This document shows positions 39,423 to 50,012 of a DNA stretch of 64,000 nucleotides, in pieces. Source of the DNA: Candidatus Nitrotoga sp. LAW (GTDB lineage Bacteria; Pseudomonadota; Gammaproteobacteria; Burkholderiales; Gallionellaceae). The stretch covers positions 124,001 through 188,000 of the forward strand of contig QFXI01000009.1 of the NCBI GenBank assembly GCA_003402315.1, read 5' to 3'. Every line of letters starts with the position of its first letter. The stretch's first letter is position 1. The notes under the pieces are model-generated. The model was not told where the DNA came from. It made no database searches and saw only the letters and a list, made by a program, of their open reading frames with translations. The position numbers and the translations under genes are program-made.

Positions 39423-40003
39423 AACTACCTCCGTAAAATTAGTTAATTATTCATTTCGACTATATTTAGTTCGAACACTCATATTTGTTCATCATAGCAT
39501 TACCTAATCTGTTTTAGAATAGGAGCCAATACCTCAGCTAGTTAATGGTACTTGAAATTATAGATCCGGCCAGGATATGTTTGAACTTATCTGCCAGTCA
39601 AACCACACAGTGACAGTATCTCCGCTTCAAACTTCACTTGGCCGTATCAATCAGAGCGTCAATGCGGTGGCAGTCTGTTGTCACTCCCGTCTTAAAACAG
39701 AATAGAACCACATAAAACTTATCTTTGTGTCCGACATTTAATGACTACCACACCTCTCCAATTCGTTTACAAAGTTACGTGTAGGTTCACTTGTGTTACA
39801 GCTTGCTTTCTTGCTGTTTAACTCACAACCGCATTGTCGTGACGCCGCTTCCGTATGCTACTCTGAATATACGGACAATTCCCCAGACGGGGCTCACCAG
39901 ATAGATTGATCTGCCATTACTGCAAACGGCCAAACTCGATTTAACCTGTACTTGTTTTTGTTTTGTTACTATTTGCTCCTTCCATCTAATCTTCGGAGTC
40001 GCC
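39423..40003. other. Divergent intergenic region, erpA / djlA-like
   Basis: This 581-base spacer holds the erpA promoter (minus) and the djlA-like promoter (plus). A short CCCC-agac-GGGG hairpin lies near 39882-39893. No gene, RNA or known operator is recognisable. Confidence 0.35.
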
Positions 40004-40789
40004 TTGTTTAAACTAATTGGTGTCTTATTAGGCTTTTACTTTTTCAGTTTTTTTGGAGCATTTATTGGCTATTTTCTGGGAAGTTTTATTGACCGTTATA
40101 AAGCTTATGGTCTAGGCGGAGTTAACCCGCTTAGCCAATCCCAGCGGCAATCAGTATTTCTTGAAACTGTTTTTATTTCAATGGGTAAACTTGCTAAAGC
40201 GGATGGCCATATATCACAAGATGAAATTGATCATGTTGAACAGTTCATTCAAAAACTGGGAATGTCCGCTGAGCATAGACAACAGGCCATTGCCCTTTTT
40301 AAGCAAGGAGCCGATGCAAATTTTGATATTAAGCCGAACTTAAATAAATTTATTGCCATTTGTGGCAATACAAATGATTTAAAGCAAATGTTACTGGTCT
40401 ATCTCATAGTCATGGCTTTATCTGATGGGCATATCCATTCAGATGAAGAAATAATGCTAAAAGACATTGCCCATCATTTTGGCTATGACCAAGCTGCATT
40501 TAAGCAAATACTGGATATGGTTTTAAATCAGTCCCACTTTGCCAGCGGACAAACACCCACCGCTTCCCGCCTGGATGATGCCTATAAAGCGTTGGGCGTA
40601 AGCAAAGAAAGCAGCGACCACGAAATCAAACGCGCTTATCGCAAGTTAATGAGCCAATATCACCCCGATAAGTTAATGGGCCAAGGTGTTCCTGAAGATA
40701 TGATCGCTGTGGCAACTGAACAAGCAAAGGAAGTACAGGTTGCCTACGATTTGATTACAACGAGCCGAATAAAAGGCGGGGGTAGTTAG
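40004..40789 (+). CDS. djlA: DjlA-like membrane J-domain co-chaperone
   Basis: A 261-residue protein with an N-terminal glycine/phenylalanine-rich membrane segment (about 4-30), a TerB-like helical domain (about 50-180) and a C-terminal J domain. The J domain starts YKALGVSKESSDHEIKRAYR and has the catalytic HPD in YHPDKLMG. This order matches DjlA (271 residues in E. coli), which stimulates DnaK at the inner membrane. It begins with TTG, placed by GGAG five bases upstream. Confidence 0.9.
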   Translation: MFKLIGVLLGFYFFSFFGAFIGYFLGSFIDRYKAYGLGGVNPLSQSQRQSVFLETVFISMGKLAKADGHISQDEIDHVEQFIQKLGMSAEHRQQAIALFKQGADANFDIKPNLNKFIAICGNTNDLKQMLLVYLIVMALSDGHIHSDEEIMLKDIAHHFGYDQAAFKQILDMVLNQSHFASGQTPTASRLDDAYKALGVSKESSDHEIKRAYRKLMSQYHPDKLMGQGVPEDMIAVATEQAKEVQVAYDLITTSRIKGGGS

Positions 40790-40875
40790 TTTTGTGCAAG
40801 CTGCCATATAACGGAAAATTGACCAACTTGAATCTGAAACATCATTCACACTTGATTCCAGATATCCCCTGTCTT

Positions 40876-41394
40876 TTATTTCCTACCATAAGTGACGAAA
40901 TGGTATTCCAGAGCCTGAGGGTTTTCCTGGCTGCATTGCTCGCGCGCCAATTCCTGCCATTGTGTTTTATCAAATTCCAGAAAATACGTATCGCCTGCCA
41001 CGTCCCGATTGATTTCGGTGAGGTAGACCGTGTCCACTAACGGCATGGCCAATGCGTAGAGTTCAGCACCGCCAACGATAAAAATTTCATCATCTCCCGC
41101 ACAAGCTTTTATCGCATCTTCCAGCGAAGATGCCATGATGCAGCCTTCAATTTTTAATGAGTCATTGCGTGTTACCACCACGGTAGTGCGGCCGGGTAGG
41201 GGCCTGCCGATGGAATCGAAAGTCTTACGCCCCATAATTAAATGATGCCCCATAGTGAGCGATTTAAAGCGTTTAAGGTCTGCCGGAATACGCCATGGCA
41301 GCGTGTTGTTGATCCCAATGGTGCGGTTACGAGCCATTGCAACAATGATCGCAAGCTTGCCCTTTTTCTTGCCTCCTCTTTCGTCACTCGTCAT
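40876..41394 (-). CDS. folA: Dihydrofolate reductase
   Basis: A 172-residue DHFR that reduces dihydrofolate with NADPH. Visible: [25 protein letters not shown] (folate site), [16 protein letters not shown] (NADPH site) and [14 protein letters not shown] short Lys/Gly-rich N-terminal extension (about 12 residues) precedes the normal start. It overlaps the thyA stop by four bases, so the two thymidylate-cycle enzymes are made together. Confidence 0.96.
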   Translation of the reverse strand: MTSDERGGKKKGKLAIIVAMARNRTIGINNTLPWRIPADLKRFKSLTMGHHLIMGRKTFDSIGRPLPGRTTVVVTRNDSLKIEGCIMASSLEDAIKACAGDDEIFIVGGAELYALAMPLVDTVYLTEINRDVAGDTYFLEFDKTQWQELAREQCSQENPQALEYHFVTYGRK

Positions 41395-42185
41395 ACAGCG
41401 ACTGCGGCTTTAATAGCCGGGTGTGGGTCGTAGCCTTCCAGCGAAAAGTCCTCAAATTTAAAATCGAAGATATTTTTCACATTAGGATTGATGTGCATGG
41501 CAGGCAGCGATCGCGGCTCGCGCGATAGTTGCAGCTCAGCCTGTTCCAGATGGTTGAGATACAGATGTGCATCGCCGAAAGTATGCACAAAATCGCCTGG
41601 TTTCAGGCCGCATACTTGCGCTATCATCGAAGTAAGCAACGCGTAAGAAGCGATATTGAATGGCACGCCCAGGAAAATATCCGCGCTGCGCTGATACAGT
41701 TGGCAGGAGAGTTTGCCATCAGACACATAGAACTGAAACAGCACATGGCAAGGCGCCAGCGCCATTTGATCCAGCTCCCCTGCATTCCAGGCGGAAACAA
41801 TCAAGCGGCGTGAATCGGGATTGCATTTAATTTGTTTTATAACATCTGAAATCTGGTCGATGGTGCGACCATCCGATGCTGTCCATGAACGCCACTGCTT
41901 GCCATAAACCGGGCCAAGGTTGCCATCCTCGTCTGCCCATTCATCCCAAATTTTTACACCATTTTCCTTAAGATAGCGGATATTGGTATCGCCCTGCAAA
42001 AACCATAGCAACTCATGGATGATGGATTTTAGGTGGCATTTTTTGGTGGTGACCAGCGGAAAACCGTGTTCCAGATTAAAGCGCATCTGATAGCCAAATA
42101 TGCTTACTGTACCGGTGCCGGTGCGGTCGTTCTTTTTTGTGCCGTGGTTGAGCACATGTTTCATAAAATATAAATACTGGCGCAT
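41391..42185 (-). CDS. thyA: Thymidylate synthase
   Basis: A 264-residue enzyme that methylates dUMP to dTMP using methylenetetrahydrofolate. The catalytic Cys lies in [12 protein letters not shown]. Other signatures are [34 protein letters not shown] and HLYLNHLEQ. The length equals E. coli ThyA. It is upstream of and coupled to folA, which recycles the dihydrofolate it produces. Confidence 0.97.
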   Translation of the reverse strand: MRQYLYFMKHVLNHGTKKNDRTGTGTVSIFGYQMRFNLEHGFPLVTTKKCHLKSIIHELLWFLQGDTNIRYLKENGVKIWDEWADEDGNLGPVYGKQWRSWTASDGRTIDQISDVIKQIKCNPDSRRLIVSAWNAGELDQMALAPCHVLFQFYVSDGKLSCQLYQRSADIFLGVPFNIASYALLTSMIAQVCGLKPGDFVHTFGDAHLYLNHLEQAELQLSREPRSLPAMHINPNVKNIFDFKFEDFSLEGYDPHPAIKAAVAV

Positions 42186-42253
42186 AAAGATTCAGGGAAT
42201 AAATGGTGACTATTTGTATAATGCCAGACAATACATGATTTATTGAGGAAAAA

Positions 42254-43693
42254 ATGCTGGCACAACTTACTCTCTCCCTGACGTTGCCCAAGAACCTGAT
42301 TAACCAACATCTGCTGGTGCTGCTGCCCAAAGCTAAGACACTACCCCAAGATTTGCCACATAGCGACTTACTCAAGACAGTGCTGGCGCGACGCGGCCTT
42401 AAGGTGGATGAGCTGACTAACTCGCCGGTTTCTGCTAATGCGGCTAATGGCGCGTTGATTGCCTGGACGATACTAGATTTTTCCAAGGATGCCTTCGCTA
42501 TCCAGACCCAAGTACGCAAAGCCATGCAATTGCTTCTGACAGAAATGCCCAAAAGCATTGCCATTGTAGTGCTGGGCGATCCTGCACAACGCAAGCTGGC
42601 TGCAGAGCTAGCTGTTTATGGTGCATGGGTGAATGGCGCTCTGTTGCCGGAACATAAGAAAAAAGATAAACGCAAACCGCTGCGAAAAATTGAGCTATTT
42701 GGTTTTGCCGACAAGCAAGCATTTGTGTCACTCAAGGCACAGGCCGAAGGCAACTTTCTATGCCGCGAACTGACTGTGTCTCCGCCTAACGAGCTGACTC
42801 CAGCCCTATACCGGGCACGGGTAAAGACACTCGCACAACAACATGGCTGGAAGCATATGGAATTTGACCTCAGGAAACTGCGGAAGTTGGGCGCGGGTGC
42901 TTTCGTGGCTGTAGCGCAGGGCAGCGCGGACGAAGATGCGGCCATCGTACATCTGCGCTATACCCATCCAAAAGCCAAACAAACCGTAGGGCTGGTGGGC
43001 AAGGGTATTTGCTTCGATACCGGCGGACACAACCTGAAACCAGCGCGCTATATGCATGGCATGCACGAGGACATGAACGGGTCGGCCGTAGCCATCGGCA
43101 TCTTGCTTGCCGCGTCACAGGGCAAGCTGGCAGTAAATATCGATTGCTGGTTGGCAATCGCACAAAACCACATCAGCCCCAAAGCGTATAAACAAAATGA
43201 TATCGTGACTGCGCTGAACGGCACCACCATCGAAATTATTCACACTGATGCCGAAGGACGCATGGTGCTAGCCGATACGCTCACGCTAGCGGCGCGCGCC
43301 AAACCAGACCTGATAATTGACTTCGCCACCCTAACCGGCAGCATGGCCGTGGCCTTAGGCGCGCGCTATAGTGGTGTACTAGGCAACCGCGATGAGCTGT
43401 TACAGCGTGCGGTCAACGTGGGCAAGCAATGCGGTGAGCGTCTATGCGCCTTCCCCCTGGATGACGACTATGAAGCTGCACTGGATTCAAAAGTGGCTGA
43501 CATCAAGCAATGCACGCTGGACGGCGAGGCCGATCACATCTTGGCAACCCGTTTTCTTAAGCACTTTGTGGATGGCACTCCTTGGCTGCATGTGGATTTA
43601 TCCGCCAGCCGTTGTGAAGGCGGGCTGGGCGTAGTAGCGAGCGAAGTGACGGGATTTGGCGTGGCTTGGGGAGTACGAATGTTACAGGGTTAG
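42254..43693 (+). CDS. pepA: M17 leucyl aminopeptidase
   Basis: A 479-residue cytosolic aminopeptidase of family M17. All metal and catalytic residues can be placed: Lys and Asp in VGKGICFDTGG, Lys in NLKP, Asp in HEDMNGSA, and Asp, Glu and Arg in HTDAEGRMVLAD. The usual NTDAEGR reads HTDAEGR, and MKxDMGG reads MHEDMNG, so this is a side branch and not a close PepA. It may be a dedicated peptidase. GAGGA lies before the ATG. Confidence 0.9.
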   Translation: MLAQLTLSLTLPKNLINQHLLVLLPKAKTLPQDLPHSDLLKTVLARRGLKVDELTNSPVSANAANGALIAWTILDFSKDAFAIQTQVRKAMQLLLTEMPKSIAIVVLGDPAQRKLAAELAVYGAWVNGALLPEHKKKDKRKPLRKIELFGFADKQAFVSLKAQAEGNFLCRELTVSPPNELTPALYRARVKTLAQQHGWKHMEFDLRKLRKLGAGAFVAVAQGSADEDAAIVHLRYTHPKAKQTVGLVGKGICFDTGGHNLKPARYMHGMHEDMNGSAVAIGILLAASQGKLAVNIDCWLAIAQNHISPKAYKQNDIVTALNGTTIEIIHTDAEGRMVLADTLTLAARAKPDLIIDFATLTGSMAVALGARYSGVLGNRDELLQRAVNVGKQCGERLCAFPLDDDYEAALDSKVADIKQCTLDGEADHILATRFLKHFVDGTPWLHVDLSASRCEGGLGVVASEVTGFGVAWGVRMLQG

Positions 43694-43833
43694 CGCATAA
43701 GATAAATTAGGCACAGCAGTAATATGCCTAGGTAGACAATCCTCGCTACCTGCGAAAAAAGTTGGATGGGTGTCCTACCCCAAACTTGCACTGCAAACGT
43801 TAGTTCACAGGGGTTACCTTCCAGAAATAAAAA

Positions 43834-43866
43834 GACCCGGCATTTTCATGCCGGGCCTTTTTATTC
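43834..43866. terminator. Bidirectional terminator pepA / csp
   Basis: CCCGGCAT and ATGCCGGG pair around TTTC. An A-run lies on the left and CCTTTTTATT on the right, so it works as an intrinsic terminator for both converging genes. Confidence 0.88.
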
Positions 43867-43886
43867 ATTATTCAATCAAGAACCGA

Positions 43887-44090
43887 TTAAGGAGCTTGAA
43901 TATTGGATGCTTGCTTACCTTTAGGACCTTGTGTCACTTCAAAGGTAACCTTTTGACCCTCTTGAAGAGACTTAAAGCCGCTCATGTTAATTGCGGAAAA
44001 ATGTGCAAACAAATCTTCGCTGCCATCATCCGGAGTAACAAAACCAAAACCTTTTGCGTCGTTAAACCATTTTACTGTACCAGTTGCCAT
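43887..44090 (-). CDS. cspA: Cold-shock-family RNA chaperone
   Basis: A 67-residue cold-shock domain protein beginning [18 protein letters not shown], with RNP1 (KGFGFV) and RNP2 (DLFAHFSAI). It binds single-stranded RNA and DNA. AAGGAAG lies about 8 bases before the ATG. The frame is open upstream, but that part is leader and not protein. A 439-base leader/intergenic region separates it from slyD, as is common for cold-shock genes with long untranslated leaders. Which paralogue it is cannot be said. Confidence 0.95.
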   Translation of the reverse strand: MATGTVKWFNDAKGFGFVTPDDGSEDLFAHFSAINMSGFKSLQEGQKVTFEVTQGPKGKQASNIQAP

Positions 44091-44529
44091 GTGTATTACT
44101 TCCTTAACTAAAAACGGGGAACCCCCCCGCGAAACTATTTGAATCGAAGATTGCACATGGAAAAAACCAGTATCGCAAAAACTTTGAATCAAACGCCAGC
44201 GAGTCTTATACACTTGTCAACAAACCTTGTCAAGGTAACTCCTAAATCATCTAGAGTCCATGTATATACACCCATGCTTTTATTGACTGTGCCAATAAAT
44301 ACTGAGCAACTGGAAATACGCAAAACATTTAATATCGCTTCCCTCATGGATTTCGTATTAACCCTGCCATGCTTGACCAAATATACGTTCGGTAGCATCA
44401 ACAAAGTTTCGTTGATACATTCACCGCGCAAACCAATATACGCTGGATTCAAATCTGCACAGGCTTATGGCAACAACTGCCGTAAAACGAACTTTATCTA
44501 GTCAACATATATTCTGGAAAAACTCTGCA
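44091..44529 (-). promoter_or_regulatory. Long leader of the cold-shock gene
   Basis: This 439-base gene-free stretch lies between slyD and the csp start. Near its 3' end, a hairpin (44115-44129) pairs CGGGG with CCCCG and, on the transcript, is followed by five U residues (44110-44114) just before the ribosome site. That is the form of an intrinsic terminator or thermosensitive attenuator. The promoter itself is not certain. Confidence 0.45.
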
Positions 44530-45015
44530 TTAGTGGTGATGCCCACCCTCGTCATGCGTATGACCATGTTCCAACTCTTCGGCAGTAGCGGCGCGTACAT
44601 TGGTAACAATACCTACAAAGTTTAACGTTTTGCCAGCAAGTGGGTGGTTACCATCTACGGTCACTTCGGTATCGGTTACATCAACAACAGTGTAGAGCGA
44701 GTAATCGTCATCGTCGCCATCTTCCACCCCTCCCTCGAACTGCATACCGATGGCAATTTCATCCGGAAACAAATCGCGCGGCTCAACGCGTACTAAATCA
44801 TGCTCATATTCTCCAAAAGCATCATCCGGTGACATCGTGATTTTAAGTTCAGCACCTACGTCTTTGTTTTGTAGTGCTTCTTCCACAGTCGGAAATATGC
44901 CGTCATAGCCACCGTGTAAATAGCTAATGGGATCTTCTGTCTTTTCCAACAAGCTACCGTTTGCATCAAATAACTCATAACGCAACGATACAACAGTGTC
45001 TTTTGCAATTTTCAT
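44530..45015 (-). CDS. slyD: SlyD-like FKBP peptidyl-prolyl isomerase
   Basis: A 161-residue SlyD: FKBP core (SLRYELFDANGSLLEKTE and PISYLHGGYDGIFPTVEEAL), an inserted chaperone flap (PDDAFGEYEHDLVRVEPRDLF) and a short His-rich metal-binding tail (HGHTHDEGGHHH). It combines prolyl isomerase, chaperone and nickel-binding roles. An excellent ribosome site (AAAGGAG) precedes the ATG. Confidence 0.95.
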   Translation of the reverse strand: MKIAKDTVVSLRYELFDANGSLLEKTEDPISYLHGGYDGIFPTVEEALQNKDVGAELKITMSPDDAFGEYEHDLVRVEPRDLFPDEIAIGMQFEGGVEDGDDDDYSLYTVVDVTDTEVTVDGNHPLAGKTLNFVGIVTNVRAATAEELEHGHTHDEGGHHH

Positions 45016-45454
45016 TTCAACTCCTTTATCAGATTGAGAATTTCATCGGCATGACCATAGCTTGCCTTGCTTGTCGATCACAGAAGCGGTACATTTCATT
45101 AAATTTTTTATGTTCACTTACTGCTGTATCTCCATCTATTTTTTCATAGAACACGCCACATTTTATGCAATTTTTGAATTCTATGTCTAAAAAATAGTAC
45201 AGATAAACCATAATTTACTACGGAATTAGGCGTAGATGAGGCATTCATCGCAATTACTTTGCATTTACTATCAAATTAATAAAGCATGATCGGTTAATGG
45301 TATTAACTATCAAATTACCATACGAGTGCATTTGTTAATCAATCTACAAATAATTCCCGTACTAAAAGTTACATTTCTAATACGAATCAAATCTAGTTGA
45401 TTTTGAACGAAAGTATTTTTTTGTCCGTTGGTGATAGGTATAATAATATTGATT
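45016..45454. other. Divergent intergenic region, slyD / cupin oxygenase
   Basis: Very AT-rich spacer of 439 bases with promoters for both genes. A perfect TATAAT at 45439-45444 lies only ten bases before the oxygenase ATG. No RNA gene or repeat is seen. Confidence 0.4.
45439..45444 (+). promoter_or_regulatory. Candidate -10 box, near-leaderless promoter
   Basis: TATAAT ends 10 bases before the ATG at 45455, so transcription would begin about four bases before the start codon. No ribosome site is present, which fits a leaderless message. The -35 is weak. Confidence 0.35.
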
Positions 45455-46591
45455 ATGAAAATCAATTTCTCCATGCTTGGTGGGTTAACAATAGAGGAGT
45501 TTTTACGCGATTACTGGCAAAAAAAACCCTTACTCATTCGCCAAGCATTTTCCAAATTTAATGGGTTGCTTGACCCATTACAATTATTTGCCTTGGCTTG
45601 CACTGAGGATGTGCAGTCCCGTCTCGTAACCCAACGGCACGGTCAGTGGCACGTGCAAAATGGTCCATTTAAAACGACAAAGTTCGATAGTTTGGGGAAA
45701 AGTAAGTGGACTGTGTTAGTGCAAGGAGTGAATCAGCACTTGCCAACAGCCACCGCGCTATTAAAAAATTTCAGCTTCATCCCGCATGCGCGTTTGGATG
45801 ATCTAATGGTGAGCTATGCTCCCAAAGGAGGAGGCGTTGGCCCACACTTCGATTCCTACGATGTATTTCTTTTGCAGGGCCAAGGCCATCGTCGCTGGCA
45901 AATTTCCGCGCAGCAGGATCGTACACTGGTAGAAGGTGCGCCATTGAGAATTCTAAAACACTTCCAAATAGAAGAGGAGTGGGTGCTAGCGCCAGGCGAT
46001 ATGCTCTATCTGCCACCACATTATGCCCATAACGGTATTGCCGAGAGCGATTGCATGACGTATTCCATTGGTTTCCGCACCCCAACCTATCAGGAACTGG
46101 CAGAACAATTTTTGGTTTACTTGCAGGATAAAATTTGTTTGGACGGCATGTACGCCGATCCAGGCCTAAAAGTTCAGCGCCATCCCTCGGAAATTGGGTC
46201 GGATATGCTTCGCCAGGTAGAGCAGGTCATTCGACGGGTACAATGGACCAAGCACGACATTGCCAATTTTCTCGGCAGCTATCTCAGCGACCCTAAGCCA
46301 CATATATTTTTTGATCCACCTACAAAACCACTTAGTCGCGCTCGTTTCAAACAAGTAACACTAACCCGCAGCGTAGTGATGGCTCTAAAAACACAAATGT
46401 TGTGTCATAACGGCACGGTGTTCATTAACGGTACAGCGCACACCGTCAGCAAATTGTCCTATCGAGAATTACGTATGTTTGCCGATACGCGCAAGCTCGA
46501 TTCCACTGCGAGTCTATCGGAAGAATCATTCGAATTGCTTTATTTATGGTACACAGACGGTTATATTGATCTGTTACAAGCAAGCGCATAG
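45455..46591 (+). CDS. roxA: JmjC/cupin ribosomal oxygenase, RoxA/YcfD-like
   Basis: A 378-residue Fe(II)/2-oxoglutarate oxygenase. The metal triad is HxD in GPHFDSYDVFLLQ plus the distal His in PPHYAHNGIAE. The N-terminal LRDYWQKKPLLIRQAF and the winged-helix-like C terminus match YcfD/RoxA, which hydroxylates an arginine of ribosomal protein L16 in E. coli. No ribosome site precedes the ATG, and a TATAAT lies just upstream. It is monocistronic. Confidence 0.9.
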   Translation: MKINFSMLGGLTIEEFLRDYWQKKPLLIRQAFSKFNGLLDPLQLFALACTEDVQSRLVTQRHGQWHVQNGPFKTTKFDSLGKSKWTVLVQGVNQHLPTATALLKNFSFIPHARLDDLMVSYAPKGGGVGPHFDSYDVFLLQGQGHRRWQISAQQDRTLVEGAPLRILKHFQIEEEWVLAPGDMLYLPPHYAHNGIAESDCMTYSIGFRTPTYQELAEQFLVYLQDKICLDGMYADPGLKVQRHPSEIGSDMLRQVEQVIRRVQWTKHDIANFLGSYLSDPKPHIFFDPPTKPLSRARFKQVTLTRSVVMALKTQMLCHNGTVFINGTAHTVSKLSYRELRMFADTRKLDSTASLSEESFELLYLWYTDGYIDLLQASA

Positions 46592-46839
46592 CTACACAAT
46601 CTTCTTCCTTTATAACCTGATAGAATTCGCTGATCGAACCCTCAACAAAGCCACGCACTCTCTGTGCGACGCCCCGGGGACAAGTTTACTCAATCACGAC
46701 CTAACCAGTCTCGCCATCATCCCATGATTGCCTGTGCAATAGATGGTGCACCCTCTTCTTATGGAGGAAACTCAGTCGTATTTCAAGTCATCCGTCACCT
46801 TTTTTCGTAACCTTACATTAACGAAATTTTCGTTGTGCT

Positions 46840-46868
46840 CTTGAAATAAGTGCGTTCCGCCCTTATTA
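46840..46868 (+). promoter_or_regulatory. Sigma-32-type heat-shock promoter of groESL
   Basis: CTTGAAA (46840-46846) is the sigma-32 -35 consensus. A CGCCCTTAT-like -10 follows at the right spacing, directly upstream of the CIRCE operator. Confidence 0.65.
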
Positions 46869-46895
46869 TTAGCACTCTCTGGTATCGAGTGCTAA
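46869..46895 (+). promoter_or_regulatory. CIRCE operator (HrcA site)
   Basis: A perfect inverted repeat TTAGCACTC - nine bases - GAGTGCTAA, identical to the CIRCE consensus bound by HrcA. It lies 49 bases before the groES ATG. With the sigma-32 promoter next to it, groESL appears to be under dual heat-shock control. Confidence 0.95.
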
Positions 46896-46944
46896 ATAGA
46901 GATGTGGTTATTTTGTTAATTGTTTGTTTTAAGGAGAATAAAAC

Positions 46945-47235
46945 ATGTTGGTCCGTCCTTTGCATGATCGTGTCGTTATCAAGCGCATGGAAGAAGAACG
47001 CAAGACTGCGTCCGGAATTGTGATTCCTGACGCCGCTACCGAAAAGCCTGATCAAGGCGTAATCGTCGCTGTAGGCAACGGTAAATACGGAGATGACGGC
47101 AAATTACTCCCAATGTCTGTAAAAGTTGGCGATAAGGTTTTGTTCGGAAAACATGCCCGTCAGACTTTTAAGATAGAAGGCCAAGAATATATAACTATGC
47201 ATGAAGAAGAAATTATTGGCGTAATCGAAACTTAA
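46945..47235 (+). CDS. groES: Co-chaperonin GroES
   Basis: A 96-residue GroES that caps the GroEL chamber. It reads [20 protein letters not shown] at the start; the mobile loop [12 protein letters not shown] and the roof are typical. AAGGAG precedes the ATG. It is the first gene of the groESL operon. Confidence 0.98.
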   Translation: MLVRPLHDRVVIKRMEEERKTASGIVIPDAATEKPDQGVIVAVGNGKYGDDGKLLPMSVKVGDKVLFGKHARQTFKIEGQEYITMHEEEIIGVIET

Positions 47236-47253
47236 TTTCAGATATACGATCTT

Positions 47254-48996
<1,743 letters not shown>

Positions 48997-49025
48997 TTGT
49001 TGCGATTCATTTACCGCTGAATCTG

Positions 49026-49056
49026 ACAAACCCTGCCTTGTGCAGGGTTTGTTTTT
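49026..49056 (+). terminator. Intrinsic terminator of groESL
   Basis: ACAAACCCTGC and GCAGGGTTTGT form an 11-base-pair stem, followed by TTTT. It lies 30 bases after the groEL stop. Confidence 0.93.
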
Positions 49057-49130
49057 GAAAACTGCAAACAGTAACATTGACATTGCTATGTAGTGTAGTA
49101 TGCCTTATCTGAGATTATCTAACTCTAAGG

Positions 49131-49159
49131 TTTCTTAAATTGCATTTTGTCGTTATAAT
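49131..49159 (+). promoter_or_regulatory. Probable tRNA-Phe promoter
   Basis: A perfect TATAAT (49154-49159) lies 14 bases before the tRNA. The -35 at the proper distance is weak (TTTCTT). A second TTGACA at 49077-49082 could serve an alternative promoter. Confidence 0.55.
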
Positions 49160-49173
49160 GCGCACCTTCGCAT

Positions 49174-49249
49174 GGCCTGGTAGCTCAGTTGGTAGAGCAG
49201 TGGATTGAAGATCCTCGTGTCGGTGGTTCGATTCCGCCCCGGGCCACCA
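49174..49249 (+). tRNA. tRNA-Phe (GAA)
   Basis: A 76-base cloverleaf with encoded CCA. The acceptor GGCCTGG/CCGGGCC pairs with one G-U. The D arm is GCTC/GAGC and the T arm is GGTGG-TTCGATT-CCGCC. The anticodon loop TTGAAGA gives GAA, which reads Phe codons. The anticodon stem GTGGA/TCCTC has one U-U mismatch at 28-42. It is followed by integrase and insertion-sequence relics. Confidence 0.95.
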
Positions 49250-49285
49250 AATTATAGTTTTAGGTGTTCCTGAAACTTCCAGTAT

Positions 49286-49317
49286 ACCCCCACTGCCTAA
49301 TGTTTTAGGGGGTTTTT
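49286..49317 (+). terminator. tRNA-Phe terminator
   Basis: ACCCCC and GGGGGT pair around a 16-base loop, followed by TTTTT. It lies 37 bases after the tRNA. Confidence 0.7.
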
Positions 49318-49415
49318 AATGCCTGAATATTCTCTTGCTATCCACAACAATTAACGGGGTCTATCTGTCGGTATCTGACATATTGTCAGCAGTCGATGCC
49401 GCCAATTAAGTAATC

Positions 49416-49475
49416 GTGGCACTTACAGCAGTAGAAATTAAGAATGCAAAACCAAAAGATAAACCCCAAAAGTTA
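49416..49475 (+). pseudogene. P4-type integrase, first 20 codons only
   Basis: A GTG at 49416 opens VALTAVEIKNAKPKDKPQKL, the N-terminal (DUF4102) start of P4-like tyrosine recombinases. The reading then runs straight into the terminal hairpin of an IS200/IS605 relic, so about 95% of the gene is gone. It lies 166 bases after tRNA-Phe, the place where island integrases sit. It marks a lost genomic island. Confidence 0.75.
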
Positions 49476-49477
49476 AA

Positions 49478-49745
49478 TGCCCCCCGGCAAAGCCGGGGGC
49501 TTATTAGATGAGCCCCTGAAAGGGACCGATAGAACCGTGAGCCGTCCAAGGCGGCTGTACATCCAGTTTCATCTGGTCATATCGTTCATCCTCTGCTTCT
49601 TGATTTCGAATGTATGCTCTAACCATTGCTTCATCTAATCCTACTGTCGATACGAAGTAGCCTCTTGCCCAGAATGCCTCTCCAGTGAAATTCCTCGCTT
49701 GACATCCATACTTCCTTGCATGGTGATTGCACTCTTTCCACAGCG
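49478..49745 (-). mobile_element. IS200/IS605-family relic, tnpA 3' part
   Basis: The minus strand encodes the C-terminal part of a Y1-type TnpA: CNHHARKYGCQARNF, then AFWARGYFVSTVGLDEAM and YIRNQEAEDERYDQ, stopping at 49504. A strong hairpin, CCCCCGGC-aaa-GCCGGGGG (49481-49499), lies just beyond the stop, as at ends of this family. The N-terminal half with the HUH motif is missing, cut by the next relic near 49740. Confidence 0.75.
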
Positions 49746-49972
49746 CTATCCACTTTATTACCCTCGCAGAACGCCATGATGGCCTGGATGCCGCGTTGTT
49801 AGAGAAGCGCGTCCACGTTTATGAGGCAGCAAAACAAAAGTATCCAGAACGTTGGAGTGGCGCCACCCGAATCTGGCAGCCAGTCCGCTTTATGCATCTC
49901 AATCCAAATCAACAAATTGCCGGAAAAAACGAACCAAAGGAAGAATGTTTAGAGCTCAAAATGGCAACATAA
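49738..49972 (+). mobile_element. IS3-family OrfB 3' relic
   Basis: The plus strand encodes HSAIHFITLAERHDGLDAAL, then YEAAKQKYPERWSGATRIW, ending at TAA 49970-49972. This is the C-terminal end of IS3-group OrfB integrases (...ERWSGATRNW...LNP). The catalytic DDE residues lie in the missing part. It abuts the IS200/IS605 relic on the left and an IS481 relic on the right. Confidence 0.75.
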
Positions 49973-50012
49973 ATGCAAGCATTCAGGCGACAGCTAAATT
50001 GACAATTACCGA

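Noticed and set aside
46813-47055. Minus-strand frame over the groES start
   Set aside because: It runs antisense through the CIRCE operator and the groES coding region and has no ribosome site.
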